Shown in pieces: positions 1 to 10,180 of a stretch of DNA of 64,000 nt. The notes below the pieces were generated by a model. It saw only the letters and a list, made by a program, of their open reading frames with translations, did not search any database and was not told the origin of the DNA. The DNA is from Nitrincola sp. A-D6 (GTDB lineage Bacteria; Pseudomonadota; Gammaproteobacteria; Pseudomonadales; Balneatricaceae), in contig NZ_JRLB01000101.1 of the NCBI RefSeq assembly GCF_000764495.1, positions 1-64,000 of the forward strand. The letters run 5' to 3'. Within the stretch, counting starts at the first letter, position 1; each line of letters opens with the position of its first letter. Position numbers and translations under genes: made by a program.

Positions 1-190
1 CTTGCCAGCATGTCTGGAAGTGACAGCCTGGACGCAGCATGAGGACGGGCGTATGGATGAAATTATGGCAGTCAGGCATAAGTATCTGGCTGTTGAAGGT
101 GTGCAGTTTCACCCTGAAGCTATTTTGACGCAGCAGGGGCATGCGTTACTGGCTAATTTTCTGCAGCAGCCTGTTGCTGCTGTTTCCTGA
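1..190 (+). CDS. trpG: Anthranilate synthase component II, C-terminal part (5' end outside window)
   Basis: Glutamine amidotransferase subunit that supplies ammonia to TrpE for anthranilate synthesis in tryptophan biosynthesis. Only about the last 62 residues are inside the window. They carry the class I amidotransferase ending with QFHPEA, which holds the His and Glu of the Cys-His-Glu triad, followed by the usual short C-terminal helix. The reading frame is open to the window edge, so no start can be given. It lies 16 bp upstream of trpD in the same direction, as in the usual trpGDC operon. A PabA-type dual-role subunit cannot be excluded, but the neighbours favour TrpG. Confidence 0.9.
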   Translation, partial: LPACLEVTAWTQHEDGRMDEIMAVRHKYLAVEGVQFHPEAILTQQGHALLANFLQQPVAAVS

Positions 191-206
191 TAGGAGAAGA
201 TAAAGA

Positions 207-1250
207 ATGCATATACAAGAAGCACTGAGCTGGGTGGTTGAACATCTGGATCTCAGTCGTGCACAGATGGTGGATGTCATGCGCCAGATCATGACCGGTC
301 AGTGCAATGAAGCGCAGATGGGGGCTTTTTTGGTGGCCCTGCGCATGAAGAGTGAATCGATCGATGAGATTGCCGGTGCTGCTCAGGTAATGCGGGAATT
401 GGCAACACCGGTTAAGCCTGAGTCACAGAATCTGGTAGATATCGTGGGTACGGGAGGGGATGGCGCCAATCTGTTTAATATCTCTTCAGCTTCTGCCTTT
501 GTGGCTTCCGCGGCTGGCGTCTGTGTTGCCAAGCATGGTAATCGTGCTGTTTCCTCCAGTAGCGGTAGTGCCGATGTGCTGGAAGCTGCGGGCATTAATC
601 TGAATCTGGATGCTGTTCAGGTTGCATCATGTATCGATCAGGTTGGTGTTGGTTTTATGTTTGCACCTGCTCATCATGGTGCGATGCGCCATGCCATAGG
701 GGTGCGCAAGGCCTTGGGTATCCGCACAATATTCAATATTCTGGGACCTATGACCAATCCTGCTGGAGTGAAACGGCTGGTTATTGGTGTATTCAGTAAA
801 CCGCTGTGTCGTCCAATGGCCGAAGTGATGCAGCAGCTAGGTGCTGAACGAGTGATGGTGGTGCATGCTGATGATGGTCTGGACGAGATCAGCCTGGCGA
901 CAGCCACACATGTAGCTGAGCTGAAGGATGGATTTATCACTGAGTACAGTATTACACCGGAAAAACTGGGTATAAACAGCCAAAGTCTGATCGGGCTGGA
1001 AGTGGAAACAGCCATGGACTCGCTGAATCTGATACGCGCAGCATTTTCCGGAGATACGGCGGCTATCGCTGAAAAGGCGCGGTCGATTATCGCCTTGAAT
1101 GCCGGTGCAGCCATCTGGTTGGCTGGAGAGGCAGAGTCACACAAGGTGGGCGTTGCCAAGGCAATGGAGCTTATGCTGAATGGTAGTGCGTTGAGTAAGA
1201 TGGAAGCGCTGGCTCATTTCAGCCAGCAATATGTAAAGGCGGATTCATGA
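207..1250 (+). CDS. trpD: Anthranilate phosphoribosyltransferase
   Basis: Transfers the phosphoribosyl group of PRPP to anthranilate, the second step of tryptophan synthesis; cytoplasmic. The 347-residue product has normal family length. The glycine-rich PRPP loop [14 protein letters not shown] is near residue 82 and the KHGNRAVSS motif near residue 108; both are hallmarks of TrpD. A purine-rich RBS (AGGAGAAG) precedes the ATG. The stop overlaps the trpC start by 4 bases (ATGA), indicating translational coupling inside a trpGDC operon. Confidence 0.97.
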   Translation: MHIQEALSWVVEHLDLSRAQMVDVMRQIMTGQCNEAQMGAFLVALRMKSESIDEIAGAAQVMRELATPVKPESQNLVDIVGTGGDGANLFNISSASAFVASAAGVCVAKHGNRAVSSSSGSADVLEAAGINLNLDAVQVASCIDQVGVGFMFAPAHHGAMRHAIGVRKALGIRTIFNILGPMTNPAGVKRLVIGVFSKPLCRPMAEVMQQLGAERVMVVHADDGLDEISLATATHVAELKDGFITEYSITPEKLGINSQSLIGLEVETAMDSLNLIRAAFSGDTAAIAEKARSIIALNAGAAIWLAGEAESHKVGVAKAMELMLNGSALSKMEALAHFSQQYVKADS

Positions 1251-2055
1251 GCGCGACCCCAACTATTTTGAAGAAAATTATAGCGCGTAAGCACGAAGAA
1301 ATAGCGGAGCGCCTGGCGCAGGTTTCTATTGCACAGTTGCAAGCGCGTATAGACGCGCAGCGCGGCAGTGAAACCGATCCGCGTGGATTTGTAGCGGCGC
1401 TTGAGGCTGCTATTGCGCAAGGGCGTGCAGCAATTATCGCAGAGGCTAAGAAGGCAAGCCCATCGAAGGGATTATCCGTGACAATTTTGATCCGGCTGAA
1501 ATTGCACGCAGTTATGCCGCTGCCGGCGCCAGTTGTTTGTCAGTACTGACGGATCAGGATTTCTTTATGGGATCAGATCGCAATCTGCAGTTGGCGCGGG
1601 CCGCTTGTGCGCTACCGGTAATCCGCAAAGACTTTATTGTCGATCCTTACCAGGTTTATGAAGCCCGCGCTTTGGGTGCTGACTGTATTCTGTTAATCGT
1701 TGCGGCGTTGACTGACGAACAGCTACATGAGCTGTCGGATCTGACGCAGCGGTTAGGTATGGATGTGCTGGTTGAAGTCCATGGTGCTGATGAGCTACAG
1801 CGAGCTCTGCCGTTGAATACGCGGTTGTTAGGGGTTAATAACCGTGATCTACACAGTTTTGAGGTGTCGTTGAATAATACCTTTGACTTGCTCGATGCCA
1901 TTCCGGCAGATCGTCTGGTTATAACTGAGAGCGGCATCAATACACCTGATGATGTGGCGCAGATGCGTGCGCGTGGTGTGCAAGGCTTTTTGGTTGGCGA
2001 GGCGTTTATGCGCGCCACCGATCCAGGTGAAAAACTACGGGCGCTGTTTGCCTGA
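1247..2055 (+). CDS. trpC: Indole-3-glycerol-phosphate synthase, frameshifted in this sequence
   Basis: Closes the indole ring of 1-(2-carboxyphenylamino)-deoxyribulose phosphate; TIM-barrel enzyme of tryptophan synthesis. The frame starting at 1247 carries the N-terminus with [11 protein letters not shown] (catalytic Lys region). It then breaks near 1469-1472, and the rest ([39 protein letters not shown]) continues in another frame to 2055. Adding one base after AAGGG restores 269 residues, the normal size. TrpC is monofunctional here (no fused TrpF domain). The missing base lies in a short G run and is more likely a sequence error than a null mutation. Confidence 0.93.
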
Positions 2056-2083
2056 GTCGATTGATAATGAGGATAAGTAATCA

Positions 2084-2481
2084 ATGAAAGCCAGTATACA
2101 ATGGGATGGTGATCTGCGTTTTAAAGGCACCAGTGGCAGTGGCTTTGAGGTGATGATCGATGCTGATCAGCAGCAGGGCCCGCGACCAATGGAGTTGATG
2201 TTGCTTGGCTGGGTGGCTGTACTAGTTATGATGTGGTGCAGATTTTAAAAAAATCCCGCCAGCAGGTTACTGACTGTCGAGCAGAAGTTACCTCAGAGCG
2301 TGCCGATAGTGTGCCAGCCGTGTTTACTAAAATTCATGTACATTTTGTTGTGACGGGTGAAAATCTGAAGCCGACACAGGTGGAGCGCGCTGTGCGTCTA
2401 TCGGCCGAACAGTATTGTTCAGCGTCACTGATGTTAGAGCGTGGTGGTGTGGAGATGACACACAGTTTTGAAATAGCTTGA
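2084..2481 (+). CDS. OsmC-family protein, frameshifted in this sequence
   Basis: Begins at ATG 2084, 28 bp after trpC. The first frame reads MKASIQWDGDLRFKGTSGSG through RPMELMLLG and then shifts near 2208-2211. The second frame continues with GGCTSYDVVQILKKSR and ends at 2481. One added base (GGC[C]TGGG) gives 132 residues. PxELML followed by GGCTSYDV is the OsmC/YhfA signature; the Cys in GGCT is the conserved redox residue. Members remove organic hydroperoxides or are uncharacterised YhfA-type proteins. Substrate unknown. Position behind trpC is common in related gammaproteobacteria. Confidence 0.85.
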
Positions 2482-2489
2482 TCACGGGA

Positions 2490-2518
2490 TTGTGGTTGCG
2501 TCAAGAGACGCGTATAAT
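2490..2518 (+). promoter_or_regulatory. Sigma-70 promoter of the rpsF operon
   Basis: TTGTGG (2490-2495), a 17-base spacer and a perfect TATAAT (2513-2518), about 80 bases upstream of rpsF. The spacer contains a small dyad (GCGTC-AAGA-GACGC). The remaining leader is long enough to hold an S6:S18-type autoregulatory structure, but I did not establish one. Confidence 0.75.
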
Positions 2519-2600
2519 CCTGACTCCGTTTTATTTGTTCAACTCCTTGCTTTCAATCATATGAAATGATCTGGGGGCTGCAAAACCGTAAGGAGCAAAA

Positions 2601-3023
2601 ATGCGTCATTATGAAATCGTATTTCTGGTTCATCCGAATCAGAGCGAGCAGGTTCCTGCTATGCTGGAACGCTACAAAAACCTGATCGAAGGTTCTGAAG
2701 GCACGATTCACCGCCTTGAAGACTGGGGTCGTCGTCAGATGGCTTACCCGATCAACAACGCTCATAAAGCCCACTATGTTCTGATGAACATTGAATGCAA
2801 CCAGGAAACCCTGGATGAGCTGGAAAGTCTGTTCCGTTACAACGATGCTGTGCTGAGAAGCATGATTCTGCGTTGTAAGGAAGCCGTTACTGAAGTTTCT
2901 CCTGTCAAGGCAGCTGAGTCACGCGAAGAGCGTAAGCCTCGCCGTGAAGAGCGCTCTGAGCGTCAGCCTCGTGAAGAAAACGAGTCAGCTGATGAGAAAG
3001 AGCAGGAAACTGCTGAAGATTAA
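2601..3023 (+). CDS. rpsF: 30S ribosomal protein S6
   Basis: Small-subunit protein that binds 16S rRNA together with S18. Starts [17 protein letters not shown] and contains [14 protein letters not shown], both diagnostic for S6. RBS AAGGAG precedes the ATG. At 140 residues it is slightly longer than the 131-135 of common homologues because of a highly charged Arg/Glu-rich tail from about residue 108. In E. coli S6 the tail receives added glutamates by RimK; here the tail ends EQETAED. First gene of the rpsF-rpsR-membrane protein-rplI operon. Confidence 0.98.
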   Translation: MRHYEIVFLVHPNQSEQVPAMLERYKNLIEGSEGTIHRLEDWGRRQMAYPINNAHKAHYVLMNIECNQETLDELESLFRYNDAVLRSMILRCKEAVTEVSPVKAAESREERKPRREERSERQPREENESADEKEQETAED

Positions 3024-3046
3024 TTTGAATTAACAGGAGAAAGGAA

Positions 3047-3274
3047 ATGGCACGTTTTTTCCGTCGTCGCAAGTTCTGTCGTTTTACCGCAGAAGGCGTC
3101 TCTCAGATCGATTACAAAGATCTGGAAACCCTGAAAGCTTATATTACTGAAACCGGCAAAATTGTACCTAGCCGCATCACAGGCACTAAAGCCCGTTACC
3201 AGCGTCAGCTGTCAACGGCTATCAAACGTGCCCGTTATATTGCGCTGCTGCCGTACACTGACGGCCACGAGTAA
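3047..3274 (+). CDS. rpsR: 30S ribosomal protein S18
   Basis: Partner of S6 in the 30S platform. The 75-residue product has the canonical [14 protein letters not shown] start, followed by [21 protein letters not shown] and [20 protein letters not shown] clear AGGAGAAAGG RBS lies before the ATG. The CRF motif gives one Cys only, so it is not a zinc-ribbon (C+) paralogue. Placed 23 bp after rpsF. Confidence 0.98.
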   Translation: MARFFRRRKFCRFTAEGVSQIDYKDLETLKAYITETGKIVPSRITGTKARYQRQLSTAIKRARYIALLPYTDGHE

Positions 3275-3291
3275 GTTGCGGAGATAGCGTC

Positions 3292-4146
3292 GTGCGAGCC
3301 CTGGCTGAAACGCTGATAAAGGGCCGCAGTCAGGCGGTCATGGTAGTGCTTGTCGCTGCCATGTTGCCTCTGCTTTACTGGGTCAGTGCAGCGGGGGTTG
3401 CTCTGATAACACTACGTAAGGGTGTATCAGAGGGTGTAAAACTGTTGGTATGGGCATTGTTGCCGGGCTTTTTCTGGATGTTATCCGGCGATCCTTCGGC
3501 ACTAGTGGTCATATCTGGGACATATCTATTGGCTGTCTTGCTGAGACAGACTGCGTCCTGGCAAAAAGTATTGCTGCTGCTACTGCCAATTGGTGTAGTA
3601 AGCAGCTTTATACTGGATGCCGGGCTAGGCAATTTGTTAGATCAGATTGCCGTTGCTGTTCAGGAGATGGTCAGCGAACGCCGTGCGGCGAACGCTTCAG
3701 TTACGCAGGCTTGGTCGGATATCAATATCCGTAACCTGTTACTGGGTGTCGTCACCGCTTTTCAGACCGCTACTATGTTGGGGTGTCTGATGTTAGCGCG
3801 AAGCTGGCAGGCTACCTTGTTTAATCCAGGTGGCTTTCGACAGGAGTTTCACCAGTTGAGACTGCCGTCAGCCGCTGCGATTGCACTGGTTGCGTTGTTG
3901 TTGTCCGGTCAGGTTACCGGAATGGATATGTCACGCTGGTTTACACTGCTGCTGTTACCTTTACTGGTAGCAGGCATAGCACTGATACATGGCCTGGTTT
4001 CTAAGCGGGGGCTGAACACTAGCTGGCTGACAGCATTTTATCTGTCGCTGATTTTTGTTGGCCCCTATATGGTTACATTGTTAGTGATTCTTGCGCTGAT
4101 TGATTCACTGATGGATCTGCGGGCAAGATTACCGGCAAAGAATTAA
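3292..4146 (+). CDS. DUF2232/YybS-like polytopic inner-membrane protein
   Basis: A 284-residue, very hydrophobic protein with about eight predicted membrane segments and short loops. Start is GTG at 3292 with a GCGGAGA ribosome site. It sits between rpsR and rplI, the position where many gammaproteobacteria carry a membrane protein of the DUF2232/YybS group. It is cotranscribed with ribosomal genes (18 bp after rpsR, 37 bp before rplI). The biochemical role is not known to me. A hydrophilic loop around residues 126-140 ([17 protein letters not shown]) is the only sizeable non-membrane stretch. Confidence 0.8.
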   Translation: MRALAETLIKGRSQAVMVVLVAAMLPLLYWVSAAGVALITLRKGVSEGVKLLVWALLPGFFWMLSGDPSALVVISGTYLLAVLLRQTASWQKVLLLLLPIGVVSSFILDAGLGNLLDQIAVAVQEMVSERRAANASVTQAWSDINIRNLLLGVVTAFQTATMLGCLMLARSWQATLFNPGGFRQEFHQLRLPSAAAIALVALLLSGQVTGMDMSRWFTLLLLPLLVAGIALIHGLVSKRGLNTSWLTAFYLSLIFVGPYMVTLLVILALIDSLMDLRARLPAKN

Positions 4147-4183
4147 GATACTGCAATCACTGCAGAAAAAAGAGGTTTACGAG

Positions 4184-4630
4184 ATGGAAGTTATTCTGCT
4201 CGAAAATATTGGTAAGTTAGGCAAGCTGGGCGACAAAGTTGCTGTTAAAAGCGGCTATGGACGTAACTATCTGATGCCACAAGGTAAAGCGGTTGCTGCT
4301 ACGGCTGCAAACGTGGCTAAGTTTGAAGAACGTCGTGCTGAGCTGGAAGCTGCAGCAGCATCCAAGTTGGGTGAAGCGCAGGAGCGTGGCGAAACGCTGA
4401 ATGAAGCACACCTGACTATGGTCAGCAAAGCCGGTGAAGAAGGCAAACTGTTCGGTTCTATCGGAACGCGTGACATTGCTGATGCACTGACTGAAACCGG
4501 TCATGCGGTTGATAAAAGTGAAGTACGTCTGCCTGAAGGTACAATCCGTCATCTCGGTGAATACGCAGTTGATCTGCAGCTTCATCCAGAAGTCACTGTC
4601 ACCATTACCCTGACAGTTGCGGCTGAGTAA
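4184..4630 (+). CDS. rplI: 50S ribosomal protein L9
   Basis: Binds 23S rRNA near the L1 stalk base. The 148-residue product opens [17 protein letters not shown] with [16 protein letters not shown], the conserved N-terminal RNA-binding domain. A long connecting helix and the C-terminal domain ([16 protein letters not shown]) follow. Normal family length. RBS AGAGGTTT precedes the ATG. Last gene of the S6-S18-L9 operon; a strong hairpin follows the stop codon. Confidence 0.98.
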   Translation: MEVILLENIGKLGKLGDKVAVKSGYGRNYLMPQGKAVAATAANVAKFEERRAELEAAAASKLGEAQERGETLNEAHLTMVSKAGEEGKLFGSIGTRDIADALTETGHAVDKSEVRLPEGTIRHLGEYAVDLQLHPEVTVTITLTVAAE

Positions 4631-4642
4631 TTCTGCACACTG

Positions 4643-4676
4643 AACGCCTGTCTGGTTGATCCAGACAGGCGTTTCT
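4643..4676 (+). terminator. Rho-independent terminator after rplI
   Basis: Perfect 13-bp stem (AACGCCTGTCTGG with its complement at 4661-4673) around a 5-base loop, followed by a short T-containing stretch. It begins 12 bases after the rplI stop and separates the ribosomal operon from dnaB. Confidence 0.85.
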
Positions 4677-4756
4677 GCGTTAGTTCGCTGTACCCGCGAT
4701 TCCATTCCAGCTAAAATGCAGCCTTGTTTTCACCGCCTACCGGTACAGATAAGACT

Positions 4757-6142
4757 ATGGATTTTGCTGAACAGCACCAGGACGCCCTCGTCCAGGCTAA
4801 AACCCCACCTTTTTCGTTAGAAGCCGAGCAGTCCGTGCTGGGTGGCTTGATGCTGGATAATCAGGCATGGGACGGCGTATCTGAAATTCTGGTCGACAGT
4901 CATTTCTATCGTTCTGAACACCGCATGCTTTTCCGTATGCTACAAAAGCTGGTCGATGACAGCCGTCCGTTCGATGTAGTCACCCTGTCAGAAGAACTGG
5001 ATCGTAGCGGTGAACTGGAACGTGCAGGTGGTTTGGAGTATCTGGTCGAACTGGCACGCAATACGCCCAGCACCAGTAATATTCGCGCCTATGCTGAAAT
5101 CGTGCGAGACCGCGCGTTGTTGCGTCAGATGATCCATGTGGCCAATGAAATTGCCGATAGCGCTTTTCAGCCACAAGGCCGGGCTTCAGATGAAATTCTC
5201 AATGAAGCTGAGCAGAAGATTTTTCAGATTGCTGAGAATCGCCCGAATCAGGGTGGGCCGGAACCCATCAATCCCCTGTTGAAGAAAGCGGTCGAACGTA
5301 TCGATCACCTGTTTAATAACGCCGATGCTTTGACGGGTGTCACCACTGGATTTGATGATCTGGATACCCGAACCGGCGGGCTGCAAAAATCGGATCTGAT
5401 CATCGTTGCGGCACGACCTTCGATGGGTAAAACCACCTTTGCCATGAACCTGGTTGAAAATGCGCTGATGGGCACCCAGCGACCGGTGCTGGTGTTCAGT
5501 CTTGAGATGCCCGCTGATCAGCTGGTGACACGTATGCTGTCATCACTGGGCAAAATTGACCAGACACGGGTACGTAACGGACAGTTGCTGGAAGAGGACT
5601 GGCCCAAGCTGACCACAGCGGTGAATATGCTTAAGGGCAAGCCGCTGTTTATCGATGACACAGCGGGGATCAGTCCTAATGAGATGCGTACCCGTGCCCG
5701 TCGCGTGTTCCGGGAACAGGGTGATCTGGGCATGATCATGGTCGATTACCTGCAATTGATGCAGATTAAGACAGGTAAATCCGAAGGGCGTACCGCTGAG
5801 ATTTCTGAAATATCCCGTTCTCTTAAGGCGTTAGCCAAAGAGATGGAGTGCCCGGTAGTGGCGCTGTCACAGCTGAACCGAAGTCTGGAAAATCGTCCCA
5901 ATAAGCGTCCGGTTAACTCCGATCTCAGGGAGTCTGGTGCGATTGAGCAGGATGCCGACGTCATCATGTTTATCTACCGTGATGAGGTCTATAACGAAGA
6001 CAGCCCGGAGAAGGGCGTGGCGGAAATCATTATTGGTAAGCAGCGTAACGGACCGATAGGCACCTCACGTCTGGCGTTTATCGGTCAGTACACTCGCTTT
6101 GAAAATCTCAGTCATATTCATTATGACTATGGTGATGATTAA
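4757..6142 (+). CDS. dnaB: Replicative DNA helicase DnaB
   Basis: Hexameric 5'-3' helicase that unwinds DNA at the replication fork. The ATG at 4757 gives 461 residues starting MDFAEQHQDAL. An in-frame TTG at 4724 is possible but would add an atypical leader. The N-terminal DnaB collar domain (PPFSLEAEQSVLGGLML) occupies roughly residues 15-115. The RecA-like domain has Walker A ARPSMGKTTFAMN, Walker B IMVDYLQLM and the DnaB loop with ALSQLNRSLENR. No intein is present. Converges with the thioesterase gene, with 2 bases between the stops. Confidence 0.97.
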   Translation: MDFAEQHQDALVQAKTPPFSLEAEQSVLGGLMLDNQAWDGVSEILVDSHFYRSEHRMLFRMLQKLVDDSRPFDVVTLSEELDRSGELERAGGLEYLVELARNTPSTSNIRAYAEIVRDRALLRQMIHVANEIADSAFQPQGRASDEILNEAEQKIFQIAENRPNQGGPEPINPLLKKAVERIDHLFNNADALTGVTTGFDDLDTRTGGLQKSDLIIVAARPSMGKTTFAMNLVENALMGTQRPVLVFSLEMPADQLVTRMLSSLGKIDQTRVRNGQLLEEDWPKLTTAVNMLKGKPLFIDDTAGISPNEMRTRARRVFREQGDLGMIMVDYLQLMQIKTGKSEGRTAEISEISRSLKALAKEMECPVVALSQLNRSLENRPNKRPVNSDLRESGAIEQDADVIMFIYRDEVYNEDSPEKGVAEIIIGKQRNGPIGTSRLAFIGQYTRFENLSHIHYDYGDD

Positions 6143-6144
6143 GC

Positions 6145-6576
6145 TCAGGTCTCTTTCAACATACGATCTTTGAACGCCTCGGGTACCTGAACTACTTTAC
6201 GTGCCTGATAATCGAAAAACACCACGCCGGTTTTAGCATGGGCTATCTCTTTGGCATTTTTCTTGTTGGCCAGCAGGTAGTAGAGATCACAACCGTATTT
6301 GTTGAAATCGGCTACCGCTATATTGACCTGTAGCACATCCCCATGAAAGCCTTCCGCTTTATAGACGATAGCCGAATCGGTCATGATAATGCCGTAGCCT
6401 TCAATGTCGAGTTCCGAGTACTGATACTGGTTTAAGAAACGAATACGAGCCTCGTGAATAATCGAGAGCATGGCGTCATTACTCAAATGACCACCGTAAT
6501 TGATATCGCTGATACGCACGGGTATTTCTGTGGTGAAAAGATAGTTATCAGGCATGTCGATTTTAATGCGTGGCAT
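6145..6576 (-). CDS. Acyl-CoA thioesterase-like hotdog protein
   Basis: A 143-residue single-domain protein of the 4HBT/YbgC hotdog type. RISDINYGGHLSNDAMLSII near residue 21 matches the signature in which an Asp within a D-x-N-x-H-like stretch acts in thioester hydrolysis. Family members hydrolyse short or long acyl-CoAs; the substrate cannot be read from sequence. It stands alone between dnaB (convergent) and bioA (same strand, 59 bp upstream of it). No signal peptide, so likely cytoplasmic. Confidence 0.8.
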   Translation of the reverse strand: MPRIKIDMPDNYLFTTEIPVRISDINYGGHLSNDAMLSIIHEARIRFLNQYQYSELDIEGYGIIMTDSAIVYKAEGFHGDVLQVNIAVADFNKYGCDLYYLLANKKNAKEIAHAKTGVVFFDYQARKVVQVPEAFKDRMLKET

Positions 6577-6635
6577 GATGTGTCCTTCAGCGTCCTTTAT
6601 TATTCAATAAAACTACATAGTTCAATCTGGTCATA

Positions 6636-7927
6636 TTATAGCTCACTCACTACCTGAATGATGGCATTACAGAGTTGCTCCAGATCGGCATCCTCAATGA
6701 TGTAGGGGGCATGATATACACCAGTTTACCAAAAGGGCGTACCCAGACACCTTGTTCGACAAAGCGTGGCTGGATTTGTTGCATATCAACGGCCGTATGC
6801 AATTCAATGACACCAATTCCACCAAGGCAGCGCACCTCGGCAACGGCACTAAACTCGGCTGCAGGTAAAAGTCCTCGGCGCAGCCTTGTTCCAGACGGTG
6901 GATATTGCTTTGCCAGTCCTGTTCCAGCAGTAGGTCGATCGATTCACAAGCCACCGCACAGGCGAGTGGGTTAGCCATAAAGGTCGGGCCGTGCATAAAA
7001 CAACCGGCACCGCCGTTGGAAATAGTTTCAGCAACCTGACGGCTGGTCAGGGTAGCTGCCAATGTCATGTAGCCACCAGTCAATGCCTTGCCCAGACAGA
7101 GTATGTCGGCTGATAGCCGCATGCTGGCAGGCAAACAGCTCGCCGGTACGGCCAAAGCCGGTGGCTATCTCATCGGCGATCAACAGCAGTCCGTAGTGAT
7201 CACACAGTGCTCTGGCTTTTTGCACATACTCGGCGGAATAGAAACGCATCCCGCCAGCGCCCTGCACGACGGGTTCGAGTATCAGTGCTGCCGCTTGATG
7301 ATGCTGCTCCGCCAGTGTTTGTTCCAGCGCTTGCAGATCTTCAGCATAAAGGGGTTCACCAAAGGGGGTTTGTGGCGCGGGTAAAAAAATCTGCTGTGTC
7401 AGCGCACCACTGAACAGCTGGTGCATACCTGTGACCGGATCACAGACCGACATGGCCGCAAAGGTATCACCGTGATAGCCACGACGCAGGCTGATGATGC
7501 GCTGTTTGTGTGATTCACCGCGTGCCTGTTGGTATTGCAATGCCATCTTGATGGCCACCTCTACACTGACTGAACCGGAGTCGGCAAAGAACACCTTTTC
7601 CAGCCCTGGTGGGGTAATCTCAACCAGGCGTCGCGCCAGTTCCACCGCCGGTTGATGTGTTAGTCCACCAAACATCACATGTGACATGCAGTCAATCTGG
7701 TTTTTTGCCGCCTGATTCAGTCGGGGGTGATTATAACCATGAATCACCGACCACCAGGAGGCCATGCCATCTATCAATTCGCGACCATCACTGAGTTGTA
7801 GCCTGACACCCGAAGCGGAGCTGACCGCATACACCTGGGTGGGGTGGGTCATGGATGAGTAAGGGTGCCAGATATGCTCACGGTCATAGTCGAGGAGTTG
7901 TGTCTGTGAGACTGATGTCTGGGGCAT
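6636..7927 (-). CDS. bioA: Adenosylmethionine-8-amino-7-oxononanoate aminotransferase, three frameshifts in this sequence
   Basis: PLP enzyme making 7,8-diaminopelargonate, the step between BioF and BioD. The product reads from ATG 7927 ([63 protein letters not shown]) and then breaks near 7110-7125. It continues in a second frame with [20 protein letters not shown], where the K is the PLP lysine. It breaks again near 6860-6864 and near 6704-6709 (a 5-G run where 6 are needed), ending VVSEL at 6636. Repairing all three gives 430-431 residues, the normal length. The first break is either one extra or two missing bases; the other two are single missing bases. It lies apart from the bioBFHCD operon. 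Confidence 0.92.
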
Positions 7928-7977
7928 GAGGCTCCGCTGTTAGAGAGAAGTTATCTTACTGTTATCTTGTGGTTAGC

Positions 7978-8682
7978 TTAAGCAGTGGCAGGCAGGATGT
8001 CGATAACCTGAATGGCTGAATCACTGACAGACCAGCGCAGGTTCAGATCATGCAGGCGCATACCATAGATACGCTCACTGTCAGTTTGGTAAGCGGGCCG
8101 CGGGTCACAGCGCAGCAGTTCAGTGATCTGTTCCTGTAGCGGTTCACCCTGAGTTTGTTGATACTGCTGGCAGAACGCATCGGCCTGTGTTGAAAACAGC
8201 ACTGGTAGCGTCAGCGGCTCGGGTTTGCTGCCCAGGGAGAAGTGAGCCTCAGGCAGGCTGTCGGCATAGGGTAAATAGGGTTTGATATCCAGGACCGGCG
8301 TGCCATCGAGCAGGTCGGCATCCGCCACTTCCAGAATCAGATGATCACCTTCGCTGCTAATCTCAATGAGTCTGGCAACCGAAAGGCCGATAGGGTTGGG
8401 GCGAAAGGTGGAGCGGCTGGCAAATACCCCAAGGCGTTTATTGCCCCCCAGACGCGGAGGCCGTACCGTCGCATGCCAGCCCTGATCCTGCGTGGCACTG
8501 AATACGAAAATAATCCAGATATGACTGCAGTCTGCCAGCCCTTTGGTGGTATCCGGGTGATTATAGGGCGCATGCAGGTGTATGCGTGTACGAAGTGACT
8601 GCGTCAGGCCGGGTTGTCTGGGAATACCAAACTTTTCCTTGAACGGGCTGTGCACATAACCGATCGCATCGAACTGAAACAC
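7978..8682 (-). CDS. trmO: tRNA (N6-threonylcarbamoyladenosine(37)-N6)-methyltransferase TrmO
   Basis: Methylates t6A37 of threonine tRNAs using S-adenosylmethionine. The 234-residue product starts MFQFDAIGYVHSPFKEKFGIPRQPG, the conserved TsaA/YaeB beginning. RPPRLGGNKRLGVFASRSTFRPNPIGLS in the middle is the signature of the SAM-binding beta-barrel. The C-terminal extension with DPRPAYQ is typical of proteobacterial members. Monocistronic, on the opposite strand to the LOG gene. Confidence 0.92.
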   Translation of the reverse strand: MFQFDAIGYVHSPFKEKFGIPRQPGLTQSLRTRIHLHAPYNHPDTTKGLADCSHIWIIFVFSATQDQGWHATVRPPRLGGNKRLGVFASRSTFRPNPIGLSVARLIEISSEGDHLILEVADADLLDGTPVLDIKPYLPYADSLPEAHFSLGSKPEPLTLPVLFSTQADAFCQQYQQTQGEPLQEQITELLRCDPRPAYQTDSERIYGMRLHDLNLRWSVSDSAIQVIDILPATA

Positions 8683-8854
8683 CCTGGATATCTCCTGCTG
8701 CCTGGTAATGTTGTGATAGCTGGCAGGATGATAACCGGCTTGCTGTCAGGAGACAAAGTCTGTGTTGATTTCAAGCGGGGCACATGCTTAGATAATTCGC
8801 CATTGAAGCAGGCCGAACCTGCTTTAGTTTGTGAAAAGCTAAAGGAATGAATCT

Positions 8855-9415
8855 ATGAAAATTGCGGTATTTTGTGGTTCCAGTGCCGGACTGGACCCAG
8901 TATATACATCGGCGGCTAAAGCACTGGGACAGTATTTTGCTGAGCAGCAGATTGCATTGGTTTATGGTGGTGGTAAGGTCGGTCTGATGGGTGTTATAGC
9001 TGACGCCGTGATGGATGCCGGTGGACAGGTGTATGGTGTGATTCCGGTATCGCTGCAATCCAAAGAGCTGGCACATCCTGGCTTAACAGAGCTGTTTGTT
9101 GTCGCCGACATGCATGAGCGCAAGGCTAAAATGGCAGAGCTGGCAGATGCTTTTGTTGCCATGCCGGGCGGAGCCGGCACGCTGGAGGAAATTTTCGAAG
9201 CCTGGACCTGGGCGCAGTTGGGGTATCACACCAAGCCCTGTGCTTTTTACAATGTGAATGGTTTTTATGATCCGCTACTACAGATGGTAACCAACATGAC
9301 CGAGGCCGGTTTTCTGAAGCCTGTGCATGCCAATATGCTGATTCGGGCTGACCAGCCTGAATTACTGTTGCAGGCAGTAGAGCAGTATCAGCCGCCTCAG
9401 CATAAATGGGCTTAG
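8855..9415 (+). CDS. LOG-family protein (putative nucleoside-5'-monophosphate phosphoribohydrolase)
   Basis: A 186-residue Rossmann-fold protein of the TIGR00730/LOG type. The motif PGGAGTLEEIFEAWTWAQLG near residue 105 is the PGGxGTxxE nucleotide-binding and catalytic signature. YGGGKVGLMG near residue 38 is the second conserved loop. Family members release the base from cytokinin ribotides or other nucleoside monophosphates. In bacteria the physiological substrate is usually untested. Starts at ATG with AAAGGAATG just upstream. Transcribed divergently from trmO. Confidence 0.85.
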   Translation: MKIAVFCGSSAGLDPVYTSAAKALGQYFAEQQIALVYGGGKVGLMGVIADAVMDAGGQVYGVIPVSLQSKELAHPGLTELFVVADMHERKAKMAELADAFVAMPGGAGTLEEIFEAWTWAQLGYHTKPCAFYNVNGFYDPLLQMVTNMTEAGFLKPVHANMLIRADQPELLLQAVEQYQPPQHKWA

Positions 9416-9445
9416 TGACTGACTGAGGATGTCAGGCTGTTAAGT

Positions 9446-9994
9446 CTAACTGATGCGTTGTTTTTCAGTTTCCTTCACTTCGTCAACCCAGGCTGGGTTA
9501 AAGCGGGTTTGTTGTGGATCCAGCTCCAGTGCTTCAATTTTCTCCAGCAGTTTTTCGGCTGGCTTCTGCAACTCACTGACGCCGCCGTCATTGCCTTCCA
9601 GGCGGTGCATCTGCATCAGACCGAGGTGGTAGAAGCGCAGCAGCTTGATGGCGGTGATGTCGTTCCGTTCAACGCCGGCTTCGACATGATGCATGATATT
9701 AGTGACGCGCATCAGGCAGCGTTTGAGTGTCCAGCCATACACCGATGCATTCATCCAGGGCTGGTACCAGAGGATTTTTTTAAAGATCAGCGTTGTCAGT
9801 ATAAAGCCAGCCAGTACACCAGCCACATTCCAGACAAAGTTGTTGCCTTCGGGGTGGCCGAATAGCGATACACTTAGTGTTGCGAGTCCCATGCCTAGAA
9901 CAATGAAAATTGCCATCAGGATCAGGGTGTTTTTCCGTGTTTCTTTACGATAGTTGTCTGGATCACGCTGCTCCAGCTCAAAAATGTCTGACAC
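9446..9994 (-). CDS. DUF3087-like membrane protein of unknown function
   Basis: A 182-residue protein with a charged N-terminus (DPDNYRKETRKN) and two adjacent membrane segments (about residues 25-45 and 55-72). A long cytoplasmic helical tail follows (LKRCLMRVTNIMHHVEAGVERND). This layout resembles the DUF3087 group of small gammaproteobacterial inner-membrane proteins, for which I know no function. The gene is monocistronic and convergent with the LOG gene, with a 30-base gap between stops. Confidence 0.65.
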   Translation of the reverse strand: MSDIFELEQRDPDNYRKETRKNTLILMAIFIVLGMGLATLSVSLFGHPEGNNFVWNVAGVLAGFILTTLIFKKILWYQPWMNASVYGWTLKRCLMRVTNIMHHVEAGVERNDITAIKLLRFYHLGLMQMHRLEGNDGGVSELQKPAEKLLEKIEALELDPQQTRFNPAWVDEVKETEKQRIS

Positions 9995-10180
9995 ACTGGT
10001 CTCCTGTTATTGTTGCAAAAACGCTGGTATGACCTGTTATAGGTACAAGTATATTACGGGCAAGATTACCATTTTTTTGTTGTGTAAATCCTGATTTCGA
10101 CAAGGCCATTGCATTAATTTGCTTCTTGGCGCTGCACTGGTGTACTGGCAGGGTGGTGCCATGGGGAGTGGTGCCATGCT